Source of the DNA: Pseudoalteromonas marina
Lineage (GTDB): Bacteria; Pseudomonadota; Gammaproteobacteria; Enterobacterales; Alteromonadaceae
Reading direction: 5' to 3'
Length of the DNA: 64,000 bases
Assembly (NCBI RefSeq): GCF_000238335.3
Contig: NZ_AHCB03000011.1
Span: forward strand, 62,001 to 126,000
Made by a program: the position numbers and the translations under genes. This document shows, piece after piece, positions 27,087-35,376 of the stretch. The notes beneath the pieces are model-generated. The model was given only the letters and a program-made list of their open reading frames with translations. It was not told where the DNA came from and made no database searches. Position 1 is the first letter of the stretch. Every line of letters begins with the position of its first letter.

Positions 27087-27118
27087 CGGCGCCTGATTTC
27101 ACTAGCGCCGTTTTATTT
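27087..27118 (+). terminator. Terminator after gdx
   Basis: CGGCGC and GCGCCG separated by 12 bases are followed by TTTTATTT, about 15 bases after the gdx stop. It also lies just past the 3' end of the convergent hydrolase gene. Confidence 0.75.
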
Positions 27119-27121
27119 AAA

Positions 27122-27817
27122 TTAAAAATATTGAGTCGATTTATTCTCATATATCTCTTTTTTTATAATGTCTGCACATTTAATAGGGTTTGTCTGAGCA
27201 ATAAAATGCCCACCGGATATTGTGATTACCTTTGTATTATTAAATACACTTTTAACCTCATCAACAGCACGGTTATTAACTAATATGTCGTTTGTAGGCT
27301 TAATATACACCACAGGTGTAGCGTGTGGGTTTTGAGGTTTACGTAATCGAGATATGTTCTGTAATCTATTTTTTAGTTTAGCTTTATTTGCGAAGCTAAT
27401 TGATTTAAATACATCTAGTATTTGACTGTCACTTCCCGTACCTGCAAATCCTATTTTATTTAATAACCACATATTTAATTCTGATGCCTGCAAAGCAAAT
27501 GTAGGTATTAGATGGGCACACCGAGATAATGAACTAGGCGCCGAAATAAAGCTTGCCAGAAATACAATCTGCTTTACATTACTACCCAATATATTACATA
27601 GCTCATATGCTATTGGCCCAGAGTATGACTCCGCTACGATAAATAATTCAGTACTTTGCAAATGTTCAGCTAGGTATTGTGCTTTTTTAGCATAGCTATC
27701 GCCTTCGAGTTCATCTAAACAAAACACTTGAATATTTAAAGCCTTAGGAAGTACTTCGAGTATTCCTTTAAAAAGCATTCCTGTTCCATCAAGCCCCGGT
27801 AGTAGTATTATTTTCAA
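27122..27817 (-). CDS. Alpha/beta-hydrolase fold protein
   Basis: A 231-residue cytosolic hydrolase. LLPGLDGTGMLFKGIL gives the oxyanion-hole strand, and AESYSGPIAYELC is the nucleophile elbow with Ser near residue 64. A late Asp region (KPTNDILVNNRAVDEV) and His (ISGGHFIAQTNP) complete the triad. It is short and lacks an obvious cap domain or signal peptide. Ester or thioester substrate is unknown. It lies 17 bases downstream of the EamA transporter gene on the same strand and is likely cotranscribed. It is more AT-rich than its neighbours, so recent acquisition is possible but unproven. Confidence 0.8.
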   Translation of the reverse strand: MKIILLPGLDGTGMLFKGILEVLPKALNIQVFCLDELEGDSYAKKAQYLAEHLQSTELFIVAESYSGPIAYELCNILGSNVKQIVFLASFISAPSSLSRCAHLIPTFALQASELNMWLLNKIGFAGTGSDSQILDVFKSISFANKAKLKNRLQNISRLRKPQNPHATPVVYIKPTNDILVNNRAVDEVKSVFNNTKVITISGGHFIAQTNPIKCADIIKKEIYENKSTQYF

Positions 27818-27834
27818 TTAAAACCCTTTTTTAT

Positions 27835-28713
27835 TTATAGTGGTAACATCACCAAAATAGCGGCAATGGCTATAAGTATTAAGCCCGCAGTGTCTTGTTT
27901 TTTAAGTGGCTGTTTGAGCCAAAGTACGGCAATTAACATAGTAAAAAATACTTCAATCTGCCCAAGCGTTTTAACATATGCCACATGCTGTAAACTCATT
28001 GCGCTAAACCAGCCAATAGAGCCTACACAGCTAAAAATACTAATTGCGGCAGTAGTGCCTTTATATTGCCAAAGTTTGCCAACTGTGTGTGGCTCTTTTA
28101 GTAATAAATAGCTAAGTAATATAAGCGTTTGTAGGCTTATTACAAACAGTAAAACCCATGCAGCCGAGTGCGGAAATAATAACCCTGAATTTAAACTCGC
28201 TTCACGCACCCACAGCGATGTAAGGGCAAAGCTGGTACCACAGGCAAGGCCCAGTAACGCTGTTTTAGCATCAAAGTGTTTTACGCTGGTTATACCGCTA
28301 AGTAAAAGCACCGCAATAGCGCCTAAAAATACACCCAGCCAACCAAGTAGGCTAAGCGCAGAGCCAAAAAACAATACCCCTAAAATAGCAGCTACTAAGG
28401 CTTCACTCTTGGCAAGGCCTGCACCTATGGCGTAATTATTCATTTTAAACAGTTTTACCATTAAGCCGGTGGCGAGTATTTGCATAATACTTGCGCCAAT
28501 AATAAATCCCCAAAAGGCATTATTAAAGGTAGGCATGGTGGTATCTTGATATTGATACAAGCCGTACAAATACACTGCAGCAATGGGGCCGGCTAAAATA
28601 AAGCGCGAAAGCGTTACGCCAGCCACACTTGCATGTGAGCTTAAATTACTTTGCAGGGCATTTCGCCATGCTTGCATAAAAGCGGCTAAAAAAGTGAAAA
28701 AGATCCAGATCAT
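27835..28713 (-). CDS. EamA-family (drug/metabolite superfamily) transporter
   Basis: A 292-residue inner-membrane protein with about ten hydrophobic helices in two EamA repeats (residues ~1-138 and ~148-290). MIWIFFTFLAAFMQAWRNALQ is the first helix, AKSEALVAAILGVLFFG is the repeat signature, and the second repeat ends with AVLWLKQPLKKQDTAGLILIAIAAILV. Such carriers export amino acids, nucleotide precursors or other metabolites; no substrate can be assigned. The 256-bp region upstream is shared with the divergent MAPEG gene and contains an orphan terminator. Confidence 0.87.
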   Translation of the reverse strand: MIWIFFTFLAAFMQAWRNALQSNLSSHASVAGVTLSRFILAGPIAAVYLYGLYQYQDTTMPTFNNAFWGFIIGASIMQILATGLMVKLFKMNNYAIGAGLAKSEALVAAILGVLFFGSALSLLGWLGVFLGAIAVLLLSGITSVKHFDAKTALLGLACGTSFALTSLWVREASLNSGLLFPHSAAWVLLFVISLQTLILLSYLLLKEPHTVGKLWQYKGTTAAISIFSCVGSIGWFSAMSLQHVAYVKTLGQIEVFFTMLIAVLWLKQPLKKQDTAGLILIAIAAILVMLPL

Positions 28714-28739
28714 GGTATTCGTCGATAAAAAAATAAGGT

Positions 28740-28910
28740 CTTTAAGTTAACAATCTTTGATTATTAAAGCGACGCATTAAGGGTGATAGTGAATATTCAT
28801 CACCTGCGACATTATGCCGCACTGCTTTATGAGTAAACTTAGCTATAGTAAGTGTGATGTTATTGTTTAGCCGCCAGCGTTTGTCATAAAACGTATTGGC
28901 GGCTTTTTTT
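28740..28910 (+). ncRNA. Possible small RNA or leader ending in an orphan terminator
   Basis: This intergenic stretch has no ORF I trust. Its right end is a strong + strand terminator (28870-28910), although no + strand gene lies upstream of it. A TATAGT at 28844-28849 could be a -10 box, but no good -35 box is spaced from it, so the 5' end is uncertain. A leader attenuator of the MAPEG gene (start 28970) is the alternative. Confidence 0.35.
28870..28910 (+). terminator. Orphan Rho-independent terminator upstream of the MAPEG gene
   Basis: GCCGCCA (28870-28876) and TGGCGGC (28897-28903) pair, with extra inner pairing of GCGTTT/AAACGT, followed by seven T residues on the + strand. Confidence 0.8.
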
Positions 28911-28969
28911 GTGCGTGTATGGTATATGTATTGCTCAAATTATCAGATTTTATAATAAGAGAATAAACT

Positions 28970-29353
28970 ATGACGACATTAGTAGTATGCGCATTATTGG
29001 CCGTATTAATGCCTTACTTTGCAAAAGTGCCTGTGGCAGTTGCGATGGCAAAGCTTGGCCAATACGACAATAAACACCCACGTTCCCAACAAGCAAAACT
29101 AACTGGCTTTGGTGCTCGGACGCTCGCTGCTCATCAAAATTGTTTTGAATCACTCGCTGTTTTTGCTGTTGCTATTGCAGTGGTATTTGGTACTAACTCG
29201 GTAAACGCAGTAACCGAAACCTTGGCGGTTACTCATATAGTCTCGCGCATTTTGTATTGTATTTTTTATTGGTTGAACTTAGATATTATACGTTCGCTTG
29301 TATGGTTTATTGGCTTAGGTACTGCCATTGCCATGATTGTAGTGAGTATTTAA
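28970..29353 (+). CDS. MAPEG family membrane protein
   Basis: A 127-residue inner-membrane protein with about four helices. The pattern AKLTGFGARTLAAHQNCFESLAVFA is the MAPEG motif (Arg/Ala, Asn and Glu of the glutathione-binding region), and a Tyr/Trp-rich helix follows (ILYCIFYWLNLDIIRSLVWF). MAPEG members handle eicosanoids and glutathione in eukaryotes; bacterial members are mostly of unknown role. AAGAGAATAAACT precedes the ATG. Confidence 0.87.
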   Translation: MTTLVVCALLAVLMPYFAKVPVAVAMAKLGQYDNKHPRSQQAKLTGFGARTLAAHQNCFESLAVFAVAIAVVFGTNSVNAVTETLAVTHIVSRILYCIFYWLNLDIIRSLVWFIGLGTAIAMIVVSI

Positions 29354-29368
29354 CTTTATTGTTAAAAC

Positions 29369-29405
29369 CACAAAGCAAGCGGCCTAAAAGGGCGCTTGCT
29401 TTGTG
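29369..29405. terminator. Perfect 13-bp hairpin between MAPEG and M56 genes
   Basis: CACAAAGCAAGCG and CGCTTGCTTTGTG are perfect complements around an 11-base loop. It lies between two convergent genes and probably ends both, though neither strand has a long T-run. Confidence 0.7.
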
Positions 29406-29426
29406 TTCTTGTATTACCCAACAGCA

Positions 29427-30638
29427 CTAATGCGATACTTTAATTCGCTCTATTAAATCGGTATGTGCAACCTCGCTGTTTATGGCAAAATCGAGCTGTA
29501 CAAGTACGTCATTAAAGCCGGCCTTAGAGGTTTTATACTCCCACTTTGCCAGCGCTTCTTTAGCTGATTTATCAAAAACGTCTGACGGCTTAGATTGAAT
29601 GACACTAATGTTTTTTGTTCTGCCATTAGCGGCAATATCGTATTTTAACACCACAGATCCGCTAATGCCTTGCTTAGCTGCTTGGGCTGGGTAGTGAGGC
29701 TCAATGCGAATAGTTGGTGAAATATGCTCTTCTTTAGCGCCCTCTGTTTGTGGTTGCTTTGCAATAGCGAGCGTGCTTAACATACTTGCTGCAACTAGCA
29801 GTAAGCCACCTTTGGCAAAGCGAGAGCTGCTGCCACTATGCTTTATATTGGTAAGTCGTTGTAACATGGTTTTTTTATCTCCGTAGTGTGAATAGGCCAT
29901 TAGGCCTGCGGGCGTTGCTGCCGCGCAGTTCACTAAGGCTTTGCTGTATAAAATGTGTTGGTGAGTGGTTTTATTGGCAAGTACCCGTTCATCACAAGTC
30001 AGCTCTTGTAGACGGCGCACGCTTGCGTAACAAAACCAAGCGAGTGGGTTAAACCAAAGTAAAATAGTGGGTAGCAGCATGAATGCGTTTGTTAGGTTGT
30101 CTTTGCGTTTAAAGTGTACGTTTTCGTGCTCTAAAATAAGCGCCAATGTGGCTTTATCAAACTGGATATTATAATCACTGGGCAGTACTAGCTTGCTTTG
30201 AAAAATACCCACCACCATTGGTGTGGCTACATGTTGGCTGATATAAGTTTTAGCACTTGTAGTAAGTGTATGGTTAAAGTGTGTTAGCTCAGTTAGCTGC
30301 AGGCTTTTAACAAAACGAGTGTGTGTAATAAAACTAGCTATTAATAACCCCGCAGTAATAAGTACATACATAAGTGCCCAGCTAATACCCATTTCATGTG
30401 TAAAAGGCTGGTTAGGGGTAATTAAGTAATGGCTAATATTGCTATTTTGCAGTGGTTTAATAGCATTGGGTAAATTAGCGATAACTAATGCCGCAGGCAT
30501 TAACCACGCTAACTTGTATACAAACCGCGCGCCAAGGGTTTTTAAACCAAATCGCTCGAGTAAAATAAATCCACAAAACAAAATACTCAATAGTAGTTGT
30601 TGCTCAATTAACCAATTAAACCCAGTTTGAATATCCAT
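29427..30638 (-). CDS. M56 (BlaR1/MecR1-like) membrane metallopeptidase with TonB C-terminal domain
   Basis: A 403-residue membrane protein. Three N-terminal helices (about 8-120), a cytoplasmic zinc-protease segment with His171-Glu172 and His175 (LEHENVHFKRKD), a following helix near LLPTILLWFNPLAWF, and a further TM at ~285-300. In place of the penicillin-binding sensor of BlaR1, residues ~320-395 form a TonB C-terminal-like domain (PHYPAQAAKQGISGSVVLKYDI...ALAKWEYK). It starts nine bases after the BlaI-type repressor gene. By analogy it cleaves or inactivates the repressor when its outer domain senses a signal; that signal is not necessarily a beta-lactam. Confidence 0.88.
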   Translation of the reverse strand: MDIQTGFNWLIEQQLLLSILFCGFILLERFGLKTLGARFVYKLAWLMPAALVIANLPNAIKPLQNSNISHYLITPNQPFTHEMGISWALMYVLITAGLLIASFITHTRFVKSLQLTELTHFNHTLTTSAKTYISQHVATPMVVGIFQSKLVLPSDYNIQFDKATLALILEHENVHFKRKDNLTNAFMLLPTILLWFNPLAWFCYASVRRLQELTCDERVLANKTTHQHILYSKALVNCAAATPAGLMAYSHYGDKKTMLQRLTNIKHSGSSSRFAKGGLLLVAASMLSTLAIAKQPQTEGAKEEHISPTIRIEPHYPAQAAKQGISGSVVLKYDIAANGRTKNISVIQSKPSDVFDKSAKEALAKWEYKTSKAGFNDVLVQLDFAINSEVAHTDLIERIKVSH

Positions 30639-30647
30639 AGCTAATCC

Positions 30648-31022
30648 TTACTTTTGGTTTTTTTCCCAGTCATCAATGACTTTTTTAAGCTCATTTATAT
30701 CTTGCTGCGAAAGCTGCTCTGATTTAGCAAACCCGCTTACCAGCGGCGCTATACGGCCACTAAAAAAACGCTCAATAAAATTTTTGCTTTCTTTTAATGT
30801 GTAGTCGGCGCGCTCCATACAAGGGGTATAAATATATTGGCGGCCGTCTTTTTCAAAGGTCAGTGCGCCTTTTTTAACTAATCGACCCAGTAGGGTTTTA
30901 ATGGTTTTTTCATGCCATTGCTTATCATCGCTTAAGCGCTCAATAATTTGGCTCGCGGTGGCAGGGTAATTAATCCAAAGCGCATCAAGCACGTCGAATT
31001 CTGCTTTTGATAACTCAATCAT
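30648..31022 (-). CDS. BlaI/MecI/CopY-family transcriptional repressor
   Basis: A 124-residue winged-helix repressor. LSKAEFDVLDALWINYPATASQIIERL begins the DNA-binding domain, KTIKTLLGRLVKKGAL is the recognition region, and the C-terminal helix (about 85-120) forms the dimer. It is paired with the M56 protease gene downstream. Two TACA-NN-TGTA dyads upstream of the start are the expected operators, so it most likely represses its own operon. Confidence 0.92.
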   Translation of the reverse strand: MIELSKAEFDVLDALWINYPATASQIIERLSDDKQWHEKTIKTLLGRLVKKGALTFEKDGRQYIYTPCMERADYTLKESKNFIERFFSGRIAPLVSGFAKSEQLSQQDINELKKVIDDWEKNQK

Positions 31023-31031
31023 TTTATTGCC

Positions 31032-31041
31032 TACAAATGTA
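31032..31041. promoter_or_regulatory. BlaI-type operator 1 (proximal)
   Basis: TACAAATGTA is a dyad matching the TACA/TGTA core recognised by BlaI and MecI repressors. It lies 10 bases before the repressor start codon. Confidence 0.75.
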
Positions 31042-31057
31042 ATCTTTAAATCAAGAC

Positions 31058-31067
31058 TACACCTGTA
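31058..31067. promoter_or_regulatory. BlaI-type operator 2 (distal)
   Basis: TACACCTGTA is a second dyad, centred 26 bp from the first. It overlaps a weak minus-strand promoter candidate (TTGCAA at 31076-31081, TAGTCT at 31054-31059), so binding would block transcription. Confidence 0.72.
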
Positions 31068-31124
31068 ATCTATTTTTGCAAGGTTATTTTTTAACTTTTT
31101 GCGGTGTAATTAAGCGATTTGGTA

Positions 31125-31817
31125 TTAGATTTTCGAAATATCAGTTTTATTAATTTGTATGGAGTGGTTTTCAGGTAGGTTTAGGTTTGAGAGGGCGAGT
31201 TCGCTAAATTGCACTCTAAATAAATCAATTACTTTAAAGCCGCAGTAATGCGCCATTTTACGTATTTGTCTGTTAAGCCCTTGTTTTAAAATAATACTAA
31301 ATTGATTGTCAGCTATTTTAGTTACTTCACACGGTAAGGTTATTTGTTTATCAACGGGGATACCTGCAGCCATTTTTTCACAAAACGCGTTATTAATAGG
31401 TTTATTTACCGTGACTATATAACGTTTAGGCTGGTGGAAGTCAGGGTGAATAAGTTGATTACAAAAGTCACCGTCGTTGGTCAAAATAAGCAAGCCGCGA
31501 GAGTCTTTATCTAATCGGCCAATGGGGTAAACCCGGGTGAGGGTAGGTAAATGGTGAATAAGGCTGGCGGGGTCATTTTCATTTAATTTGCAGTCAATAC
31601 CTACAGGCTTGTGGTACGCAAAATAAACTAAATCGGCTGCCCCTTTAACTACTTGGCCATTAACTATTATGTCGTCTTGCTCATCAACGTGATCAATATG
31701 ATTAGCAGGGCGATTATTTACCGTTACTACCCCTTCATCTATTAAACGCGATGCCTGTTTACGCGAGCACACGCCTGCATGAGCAATGTATTTAGCAAGG
31801 CGGATTTTGTTGCTCAT
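31125..31817 (-). CDS. rluF: RluF-like 23S rRNA pseudouridine synthase
   Basis: A 230-residue RNA-modifying enzyme of the RsuA/RluB-E-F family. The N-terminal S4 RNA-binding domain (IRLAKYIAHAGVCSRKQASRLIDEG) is followed by the catalytic domain with the Asp motif GRLDKDSRGLLILTNDGDF and the late QGLNRQIRKMAHYCGFKV, which favours RluF over RluE or RsuA. RluF isomerises a uridine near position 2604 in 23S rRNA. It is shorter than E. coli RluF by the C-terminal tail. Monocistronic. Confidence 0.85.
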   Translation of the reverse strand: MSNKIRLAKYIAHAGVCSRKQASRLIDEGVVTVNNRPANHIDHVDEQDDIIVNGQVVKGAADLVYFAYHKPVGIDCKLNENDPASLIHHLPTLTRVYPIGRLDKDSRGLLILTNDGDFCNQLIHPDFHQPKRYIVTVNKPINNAFCEKMAAGIPVDKQITLPCEVTKIADNQFSIILKQGLNRQIRKMAHYCGFKVIDLFRVQFSELALSNLNLPENHSIQINKTDISKI

Positions 31818-31909
31818 AAAGTGTTCTCGTTAGTTGGTAATAAAAAACTGATCGCGATTATAGCAAAGCTGCGTATCGATAAAGCGATATTTAATTAAGG
31901 TGAACAAAA

Positions 31910-32215
31910 ATGGGTATGAAATTTTCTGAACTAAAAAATCATGAGCCGCTACAAAAAGTAGTTGTTCACTCACTTGAAATGGCGCTTTACCAGGTTTCTG
32001 TGATCATTAATAACGTTGAATATTATGTAACAGAGGAAGATGGCGAATTTGTAAGAGCAGTAAGCCCGCTGCATGTACAAAAGCGGTTTGAAAAAATAGC
32101 GTACGCACAAATGATGCTTCGCCACACAAGCGCATACGACGAAATGTGCGGGCAGCCCGAAAAAACTTCAAGCAACTTACTTGAAGTGCCTTTCGGTAAA
32201 AATAATCTTTTTTAA
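31910..32215 (+). CDS. DUF6482-like small protein
   Basis: A 101-residue soluble protein without signal or membrane segment. The pattern VVHSLEMALYQVSVIINNVEYYVTEEDGEFVRAVSPLHVQKRFE fits a family of short gammaproteobacterial proteins of unknown function (DUF6482 by recollection). AAGGTGAAC lies before the ATG. A GNAT gene follows 40 bases later on the same strand. Confidence 0.65.
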   Translation: MGMKFSELKNHEPLQKVVVHSLEMALYQVSVIINNVEYYVTEEDGEFVRAVSPLHVQKRFEKIAYAQMMLRHTSAYDEMCGQPEKTSSNLLEVPFGKNNLF

Positions 32216-32255
32216 TTAAGTGTGTTTGCTAATATCGCTTTTTTAGGAGCGGTAT

Positions 32256-32663
32256 ATGTATCAATTAAAATCTGATAACAGCGATGCGTTAAACTCAACT
32301 TTACGTAATAAAATAGTTGATTTTAATGCCAAGCACTTTGATGCGCAAAGAGTGCCACTCGGCTATAAATTTGTTGATAATAATAACGAACTAATGGCTG
32401 GTATTAGTGGTTGCGTATTTGGCAATTGGCTAATTATAAATTGGCTTTGGTGCAGTGAAATCGCTCGTAATGAAGGCCTTGCAGGGCAGTTGCTCACAGA
32501 GTTAGAGCAAGCTGCTATATTGCTTGGCGCTAAAAAAGCCCAGCTAGACACTCTCGACTTTCAAGCAAAACCTTTTTATGAAAAGCGCGGATACAGCGTA
32601 AAGTATCAACTTGATAACTACCCACTTTGCGGCACCCGCTATTTTATGGAAAAACCACTTTAA
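32256..32663 (+). CDS. GNAT family N-acetyltransferase
   Basis: A 135-residue single-domain acetyltransferase. The acetyl-CoA loop region is around RNEGLAGQLLTELEQAA, and motif B is LDTLDFQAKPFYEKRGYSV, typical of small GNATs. The acceptor is unknown; relatives acetylate amines or antibiotics. It is preceded by TAGGAG. It may be cotranscribed with the small gene upstream. Confidence 0.87.
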   Translation: MYQLKSDNSDALNSTLRNKIVDFNAKHFDAQRVPLGYKFVDNNNELMAGISGCVFGNWLIINWLWCSEIARNEGLAGQLLTELEQAAILLGAKKAQLDTLDFQAKPFYEKRGYSVKYQLDNYPLCGTRYFMEKPL

Positions 32664-32699
32664 TTTATAACATAACTCAATTTTTTAATCGGAGCCCAG

Positions 32700-33056
32700 T
32701 TACTTCGCTGTTAAAGGCTCGCCTTCAAACGTAACGCCTAAAAATGGTGTCGCCTCTGGCGCTAACATAAACGTGCGAATGTTCATATGATCGTCGCCGT
32801 TAGGGTTTTTAAGCACCTCATCGCGGTAAAACTTACCAAAGCAATCAAGAGTGTTTTGCTTGCTAAGCCCATTGAGTTTTGCAAACGCAAAAATTTTACA
32901 TGAACCGTTATTTTCACTCGCTGAGCTCAGCAACCCGTGGTTATTAAAGGCACAAGCAGTAAAATCGTAATTGGCTTCAATCACCGCCATTGTATCGGTA
33001 AATTGAATGCTTTTTGGGTTCTCAGCAAGTGATTTAAGGTATTCGTTTAAAGTCAT
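32700..33056 (-). CDS. HopJ type III effector family protein
   Basis: A 118-residue cytosolic protein with the family pattern FTDTMAVIEANYDFTACAFNNHGL, NNGSCKIFAFAKLNGLSKQNTLDCFGKFY and GDDHMNIRTF. The family is named after a Pseudomonas effector, but it is widespread in free-living marine and freshwater bacteria without type III secretion, and none is visible here. Its physiological role is unknown. Confidence 0.87.
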   Translation of the reverse strand: MTLNEYLKSLAENPKSIQFTDTMAVIEANYDFTACAFNNHGLLSSASENNGSCKIFAFAKLNGLSKQNTLDCFGKFYRDEVLKNPNGDDHMNIRTFMLAPEATPFLGVTFEGEPLTAK

Positions 33057-33103
33057 AATTGTTCCCTAAATTTAATTTATAAGGCTAATTTACTCGTAGC
33101 AGC

Positions 33104-33814
33104 TTATGAACGAATAAAATGCGTTAATGCGTGAATATTGGTGATTTCCACGTCGGCTAGGCCTTTGTAGTTATACTTAGCGTTTTGATCGTTTAACCAC
33201 ACTGATTGACAACCTGTGTTATTGGCGCCTTGTACGTCGGTATCTAGGCTATCACCAATATGGAGTATGTCGCTTTTGGTGACTTTTAGGTGCGCAGCTG
33301 CTTTGTCAAATAAGGTGCTATGAGGTTTAGCTTTACCGTGCATGCCCGCTTGTAGCACTAGCTCAAACTTATTGTGTAAATTAAAGCGTTCTATTTCAAC
33401 ATTGCCATTGGTTATGGCGATTAAGGTAAAATGTTGCGCTAAGTTATCAAGTAGCACTAATACGTCGTCGCTGACTACAATGTTACTGCGTGCATCGGCA
33501 AATGCGTTATAGGCGTTACTAGCGTGCAGTGCTACTTCTTGTTCAGTAAATCCTAACTTTGATAGTGCTAAACGCAATGTGTGCTTGCGCCACTGCGTTA
33601 CATTGTCTTTTAGCTCGGGCTGTTGCAGAGCGGCAAGTTGCCGGCATTGTTGCCAGTATTGAGGGCCTTGTTCTTGGTAGCGTGGTAATGCATTTAAGTA
33701 ATTTTGTTGGGCGCTAACGGCTGCTTTTATAATTGGGTGGTTGTTGTATAGCGTGTCGTCTAAATCAAAGCTCATGACAGAAAAAGGGCGTATTGCACGA
33801 TTAAATCGGATCAT
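33104..33814 (-). CDS. yigB: HAD-family phosphatase YigB
   Basis: A 236-residue HAD phosphatase with motif I FDLDDTLYNN, motif II near IAITNGN, Lys in GKAKPHSTLFDKA and motif IV HIGDSLDTDVQGANNTG. Directly downstream of xerC, as in E. coli, it corresponds to YigB, which removes phosphate from 5-amino-6-(5-phosphoribitylamino)uracil in riboflavin synthesis and other small phosphates. It is the last gene of the lysine/xerC operon, nine bases after xerC. Confidence 0.88.
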   Translation of the reverse strand: MIRFNRAIRPFSVMSFDLDDTLYNNHPIIKAAVSAQQNYLNALPRYQEQGPQYWQQCRQLAALQQPELKDNVTQWRKHTLRLALSKLGFTEQEVALHASNAYNAFADARSNIVVSDDVLVLLDNLAQHFTLIAITNGNVEIERFNLHNKFELVLQAGMHGKAKPHSTLFDKAAAHLKVTKSDILHIGDSLDTDVQGANNTGCQSVWLNDQNAKYNYKGLADVEITNIHALTHFIRS

Positions 33815-33823
33815 TATAATTTC

Positions 33824-34768
33824 CTAATCAGTTTGTTTTTTAGCGCGTGGGTGGGTGTTGTCGTACACTTTGGCTAAATGCTGAAAATCTAAATGGGTAT
33901 ACACTTGTGTGGCCGACAAGCTACTGTGGCCAAGCAATTCTTGTACAGCACGTAAATCACCCGACGATTCTAAAATATGTGATGCAAATGAATGGCGTAA
34001 TTTATGCGGATGCACCTGTGAGCTAATACCTTGCTTTATTCCCCACTCTTGCATACGCAAACGCACTTGGCGAATTGAAATACGATTTTTTTGGCTACTT
34101 AAAAATACACCTGGCTCGTCTGGCTTTGCAAACTGAGGGCGCACGGTTAACCATTTTTTTAATGCGTCTAATGCCTTTGTTCCCACGGGAATAAGGCGTT
34201 CTTTGCTACCTTTACCGCGAACTAATATTTCGCCACTTTTGGCATTAATATCTTGCATGTTAGCGCCAACTAACTCGCTAATACGTAAACCTGATGAATA
34301 CATAAGTTCCATCATAGCTTTGTCTCTTATTGCCAAAGGGTCGTCGTCAGGAATTTCGAGCAAGCGAGCCATTTGATCAACGTCGAGGTTTTTAGGTAAA
34401 GGCTTGGCAAATTTGGGGCCTTTAATGCCGGTAGCAGGATTGTGATAATGCGATTGCTGCGCAATATTTTTAGCTTTTAAAAACTTATATAAACTTCTGA
34501 TACAGCTCAATTTTAAGCTAATGGTTCGGCCACTTAGTTGTTTGGCGCGTAAAGCCATACTGTAACGGCGAATATGCTCTGCTTGTACGCCAAACCAGTC
34601 ATCGCATAATTTATTAAAATAAAGGGCTGCAAAACCAAGTTGGCTAACATACTGATTTACAGTGTGCGCTGAATATTGTTTTTCAAATTTTAGGTAGTCG
34701 CTAAATAGCGTAATGGGTGTGCGCCAGTTGTCACTTAATTCGCTTATATTAGGCGCATCATCACTCAT
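33824..34768 (-). CDS. xerC: Site-specific tyrosine recombinase XerC
   Basis: A 314-residue recombinase that resolves chromosome dimers at dif with XerD. An N-terminal SAM-like domain (about 15-105) precedes the catalytic domain with the conserved Arg (YSSGLRISELVG), Lys (VRGKGSKERLIP), His-x-x-Arg (HPHKLRHSFASHI), His (LLGHSSLSATQVYTHLD) and the nucleophile Tyr in QVYTHLD. Its start overlaps the DUF484 stop by four bases. Not an integron or phage integrase, judged by length, order and context. Confidence 0.95.
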   Translation of the reverse strand: MSDDAPNISELSDNWRTPITLFSDYLKFEKQYSAHTVNQYVSQLGFAALYFNKLCDDWFGVQAEHIRRYSMALRAKQLSGRTISLKLSCIRSLYKFLKAKNIAQQSHYHNPATGIKGPKFAKPLPKNLDVDQMARLLEIPDDDPLAIRDKAMMELMYSSGLRISELVGANMQDINAKSGEILVRGKGSKERLIPVGTKALDALKKWLTVRPQFAKPDEPGVFLSSQKNRISIRQVRLRMQEWGIKQGISSQVHPHKLRHSFASHILESSGDLRAVQELLGHSSLSATQVYTHLDFQHLAKVYDNTHPRAKKQTD

Positions 34769-35376
34769 GCGAGTTTTTGTAACCTTAACTGCAGGGCACT
34801 AATAAAGTCCAGAACGAACAGGTTGTCTTGTGCGGGTTCAAAATGGTTCACGTTGTTGCTGCCAAACGCAAGTATGGCAATCGGTTGCTTTTTATCACCA
34901 ATTAAATATATGGCCGCAGATTGCGTGTCGTCACTAAATAATAGAGCCCGTTCTTGTGCTGTAATACGGCCTAAGTAATGTCCAGAGTTTGTAAGGCGGT
35001 GTTCAATAAGCTCGTCGTAGTCAGGGGTGTATTTTATTAATTTAAAGTCACTTATGTCGTTATTTGAACACACAATGGCGTGTAAATTTTTAGCGATGGT
35101 ATCAAAGTCGTCATGGCTCCAAAGCTGACGGTGGCATTGGCTGAGGAGACGGTATACGAGCTCATTTTGAACTGCGTGCTGACTCATTGTCTCGATTTGA
35201 TTTTTTAAACGCGTATTGTGTTCACGCAATTGGCGCTGTTGAATATGAACTAATGACGTTGCCCCTTGCGCTTGCTGCTGAAGGTCTAGCTGAGCAAGCA
35301 CGTTTGGGTGTTTAACTAAAAAGTCAGGATTTGCGAGTAAGTAGCTAGTAATTTGCTCTTCATTTAGCTCGCTCAT
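34765..35376 (-). CDS. DUF484 (YigA-like) protein
   Basis: A 203-residue cytosolic protein. The start [27 protein letters not shown] and the following coiled coil ([20 protein letters not shown]) are typical of DUF484, and the C-terminal part is a GAF-like domain ending [15 protein letters not shown]. It lies between dapF and xerC in many gammaproteobacteria; function unknown. It overlaps dapF by four bases (ATGA) and xerC by four bases, so all three are translationally coupled. Confidence 0.9.
   Translation of the reverse strand: MSELNEEQITSYLLANPDFLVKHPNVLAQLDLQQQAQGATSLVHIQQRQLREHNTRLKNQIETMSQHAVQNELVYRLLSQCHRQLWSHDDFDTIAKNLHAIVCSNNDISDFKLIKYTPDYDELIEHRLTNSGHYLGRITAQERALLFSDDTQSAAIYLIGDKKQPIAILAFGSNNVNHFEPAQDNLFVLDFISALQLRLQKLA

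Noticed and set aside
27083..27283. A 66-codon + strand ORF after gdx
   Set aside because: It spans the terminator hairpin and runs antisense into the alpha/beta hydrolase gene; no ribosome-binding site or family resemblance.
32700..33056. HopJ-family gene as evidence for type III secretion
   Set aside because: The family is common in non-pathogenic bacteria and no secretion genes or chaperone are present.
33824..34768. Tyrosine recombinase as a sign of an integrated element
   Set aside because: Gene order dapF-DUF484-xerC-yigB identifies it as housekeeping XerC.
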